Assembly (NCBI GenBank): GCA_036345935.2
Contig: JADWOT020000001.1
Location: 13,924,295-13,988,294 of the forward strand
Source of the DNA: Taenia hydatigena
Lineage: Eukaryota > Platyhelminthes > Cestoda > Cyclophyllidea > Taeniidae
DNA: 64,000 bases
Reading direction: 5' to 3'
Positions 61,001 through 64,000 of this stretch are shown in pieces. The notes beneath the pieces were generated by a model. That model saw nothing but the letters and a program-made list of their open reading frames with translations. It was not told the origin of the DNA and made no database searches. Position 1 is the stretch's first letter, and every line of letters begins with the position of its first letter. The position numbers were made by a program, and so were the translations under genes.

Positions 61001-64000
61001 CATCATAGAATGCACTCGATCTTACTACTCAAATTGTGGCTTCAGATTCTTGCGCATCTCAATAATGCCCTAAAATATTGGCGGAGGAAATTGTAATCAC
61101 TCTTGGGAATACTGAATGTTTGCTAAGAATAACTAATACCGCTGACTAAATGCGGAGCTTCGATTTATGCCATTAGGATGCCTGACCCGACGACATAACG
61201 CCTCATAGCTGTACGCAGCTCGCGACGAGGGTCAGATGTGCCACACGCTGGAGGCATGACAGTTAGGGCAGAGGACGTCCCTCTATTCCGCTTGTAATCG
61301 TCCAGCTGCTATTTCGACTCCCTTCTGGAAACAGTAGAGCATTCTCTGCATGTCCTAGTGGACAAAGTAGGCAATAAATAGAACAGACGAAGTTGGTAAA
61401 ATCAGACCGTCTGGCAGTTAATGCTTACAGTGCTGATGGATCTACGCAAATGGGTGAATGAGTCGACGGAGGACTCCTACTACTCCTAGTGACATTATCA
61501 GTCACGCGAGACTGGAAGCAGTGTTGTTGTACACGTGGAGAAGAGATGAGAAGCTAATCGTAGCACCGATGTGTAAGGGATAATAGGAGTGTCATTAGGA
61601 TCGGACAAACATCATAAAGAAAGGCGCAAGTTTTATAAGGAACCAAGTCAATTTCTCAAAATGCATTTGCTTGGCGTCACGTAACCACAGTCAGGTCTAC
61701 TCTAATGCCGAATTTATTTCCCTGTGAAATGTCTTCTTTCACACCTGAAATGTCTTGCTTTCCTTCTATATCAAAATACAAAAACATTTCAATGAAGGCC
61801 TGCTAATGAGTTAAAGAAAGGTTTACCGAGAGGTTTGCAGTGAAGAAGTGGTGGGTGAGCGAATTGTCTCAATTTTGAAGAATGTGATCAGCACAATGAT
61901 CCAAGGCCTTCCGGTTGTGACTGAGTAGCCACTGCCAGATTGGAAACTTTTGAGTGTTCAAATTAGGTCTGCAGTGCGTAATATTAGACCTAAATGGCCA
62001 CGCAGTCGTAGTCGTGTTTTCACCTCCTAATGGATGCAGAACAACAATACTCTTCCCCTTCATCCAAACAGCTAAAATCTAAAAATAGACTTGCGTCTTT
62101 GCCTCATTTTTGGTGAAACTGGTAGTATCAGCGCTAAAGTTTGGAGTGAGTGAAGACGCTTCGGTGACATGAAACATTGATTTTGGTCTGCCTGAAAGTC
62201 AAATCCCTGCTTTTATAAAACACATTTGCAATTTGGATAATGCACTGCACTGTTTCGCGGAGGATGAGGCAGGAGGTAAAAGCTGTGGCAGCACTCTGAT
62301 ATTCAACACCACAAACTCACTAGGTTTGCTTAAGCTTATCGTTGTGTCCTAAATTGCAACAATCTAGAGACAGGTTTACCACCTTCTTATTACGAAGTGT
62401 TGGGTTCCACAAGACAATTCGTAGACTGGTGGATTTGCTAAGGAGCAGCGCTTTTGAGGTGCTCGCATCATTGCCATCGATAGTTGCTTGCATTTGAAAT
62501 CGTTGCTCTGTTTTGTTGCTCATGCCATTGAATTTTACTGCGTTTATATAGGGGTTTTAGTGACCAGGGCTAGCCATTGCAACGCCTAACACCTGGTCAT
62601 AGCGTGATGGGGTCATGATAGCTAGGGGAGGCGGGGTACCTCTGATGGCCTAGTAATAGCCGGACTGCTGTTTCATCTACCCTCCAATGTCATCCTCTTT
62701 CCACACTTTTCGCATTACAATTATGCACGTCTTTATGAGGGAGTCGAGATATAGTACATGATTCTAGCCATTTCTCCTGTGGGTTAATCATCAAAGATGT
62801 AAGACAACAATTACCTTCTATTTGAAGGTCTCGTAATTGATTGCAGAGAGTGAATGGAGCGTCGGACCACATGCGGCAGTCTAAAAGCACATGGTTGAAG
62901 TTGGTCTCAACAAATGACACAAAACAACTGTCGAAAGAATTTGGCGCGTTCGGCATCTGAGCGGTGGCTTCAGAGGAATGGTGTGAGGGCGTGCTTCGGA
63001 TGGATCCATATCAGTTAATCGACTGCTGCAAAAACCCTGATTAAAATTTGTGGATGGAACACCTTAGACTGTGGTTTCCTTCGCCAGATATTCCATCAAA
63101 TATCGTTGGCAATGAAGCTAAGTGTGAATTAATGGAAGGAAGCAAACCAGTTAAATTAACATTTAGTGCCCTACAGGATGTTGTGATGCCTTAAAAGATG
63201 AACCAAATCAGATGATGTATTCGGTGGCCACTGGATGCTCTGATAACTGTGCGTTTGTTTATATTGGACGCAATTTAATCCAACTGAAATGCAGAAAAAT
63301 CCTGACTAAAGTCCTTCCATGTTTGATGAAGGAGCATAATCATGCTAGAGGACCTTACAATTCCTCGGTATCACAATATAAACTAGAGTTCTATCCATTA
63401 CCACAAGCAGTGGTGCATGCCTTGGTGTCGATCAGTGTGGTGTCACAGTGCCCACTCAGCAAAAGCGCATTCGCAAACACCTTGTCTAATCACAGGGATC
63501 AGCGAAAGATTGTAGGACCTGATTGGAAAAAAGGGAACGAGGTAAAGTGAGAAGACATGGCTATCGACAACTACTGGTCACCAGAGATGTAAACACTGAC
63601 GTCGTGGTATACAGAGAGCGTAATGTTAATGCCGATCAACCATAAAGGGACAAAGTCTATCACCACAATACTTACGTTAAAGGAATTCGGACAGGAAGGT
63701 GTGGGAACAAGCGATGACAGTTACTGCAAAAACCTGCAAGAATAGAAACAAAAATCTATGGTACTCAAAAGGCTAATAAAAACAGGCACTAATAGCAATG
63801 CAGAATTCGATGTTTGACAAGACAAGGGGTGAGATGTAAGGACAAACATTGAGGTCAACCAATAAAAAGCCAGACTTAAGGAGGAAAAGATTTAGAGGAT
63901 CCAATAGAATTGGTAGAACAAAGTATATAAACAATGGCAGGCCAAAAATGCACTTTGGATGGGAAAGGGAACGATGCGGGAATGCGGTTCCATAACATAG
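55099..64000. other. No assignable gene
   Basis: About 8.9 kb was read on both strands. The longest frames are 57574-58056 plus (160 codons, overlapped by another open frame ending at 58061), 55477-55833 minus (118 codons) and 63212-63550 plus (112 codons). The last contains CSDNCAFVYIG followed by a basic stretch and EHNH, faintly like the cysteine-YIG region of GIY-YIG endonucleases of Penelope-like elements, but without the rest of that fold. Minus-strand frames at 62320-62523 and 62690-62956 have balanced compositions and could be exons. No repeats from the first half of the window, RNA genes or clear splice-linked exons were found. Confidence 0.4.

Noticed and set aside
63212..63550. GIY-YIG-like motif (CSDNCAFVYIG and, 24 residues later, EHNH) as a Penelope-type endonuclease
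   Set aside because: Only the YIG word and a histidine pair are present. The GIY strand, the catalytic arginine and glutamate spacing, and any reverse transcriptase nearby could not be found.
1..64000. CRISPR arrays, operons, prophage or other bacterial systems
   Set aside because: No short regularly spaced direct repeats with unique spacers exist (the 53-bp arrays have no spacers). No packed long frames with ribosome-binding sites occur, and the gene pieces look intron-containing.

Overview
This window is eukaryotic, almost certainly from an animal. It shows candidate GT-AG introns, a fibronectin-type-III-like exon of symmetric phase 1-1 followed by a phase-compatible transmembrane exon, and a decayed AGC-type protein kinase. 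There are no bacterial-style packed genes, operons or ribosome-binding sites. The moderate GC, the sparse and fragmentary genes, the short intron (about 84 bp) and the many decayed repeats would suit a parasitic flatworm such as a tapeworm, but nothing here proves the taxon. No complete gene can be read with confidence.

Bases 1 to about 24.8 kb are a repeat complex. It is bracketed by two arrays of the same ~53-bp satellite in opposite orientation (96-682 forward, about 24131-24800 reverse). Between them lie blocks that I name D, C, E, F and G. D-C-E stands forward at 1.5-3.3 kb and inverted at 6.2-7.7 kb. It flanks a 2.9-kb core F, so the whole resembles a fold-back element with 1.5-1.6-kb inverted arms. 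A C-D tandem duplicate follows (7.75-8.28 kb). G, about 4.4-5.5 kb, occurs three times: inverted at 8.28-12.7 kb, forward at 18.95-24.13 kb and forward again at 36.8-42.4 kb. F-E-D recur inverted at 14.66-18.87 kb. Rearranged or partial F copies lie at 0.8-1.4 kb and 44.2-44.5 kb. About 1.9 kb near the centre (12.7-14.7 kb) is single copy.

The best conserved reading frame of the G repeats is intact only in the third copy (248 codons, minus strand, 37739-38485). The other two copies carry frameshifts, a 95-bp deletion or an early stop. Hand comparison of codons suggests weak or no protein-level constraint, so G is probably an old mobile or amplified segment with a dead or dying gene.

Bases 24.8-36.8 kb are mostly featureless apart from the C-lobe of an AGC-type serine/threonine kinase pseudogene (26578-27611, minus). 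From 42.4 to 64 kb the window is low in repeats. It carries a pyrimidine-rich tract (46.1-47.5 kb), a speculative two-exon type II membrane protein piece (48.1-49.0 kb), and the most gene-like signal: a fibronectin-III-like exon (51881-52108), a transmembrane exon (54704-54854) and a terminal exon (54939-55098). These three have mutually compatible splice phases and probably form the 3' end of a plus-strand gene for a single-pass surface protein. The last 9 kb hold nothing that I can assign.
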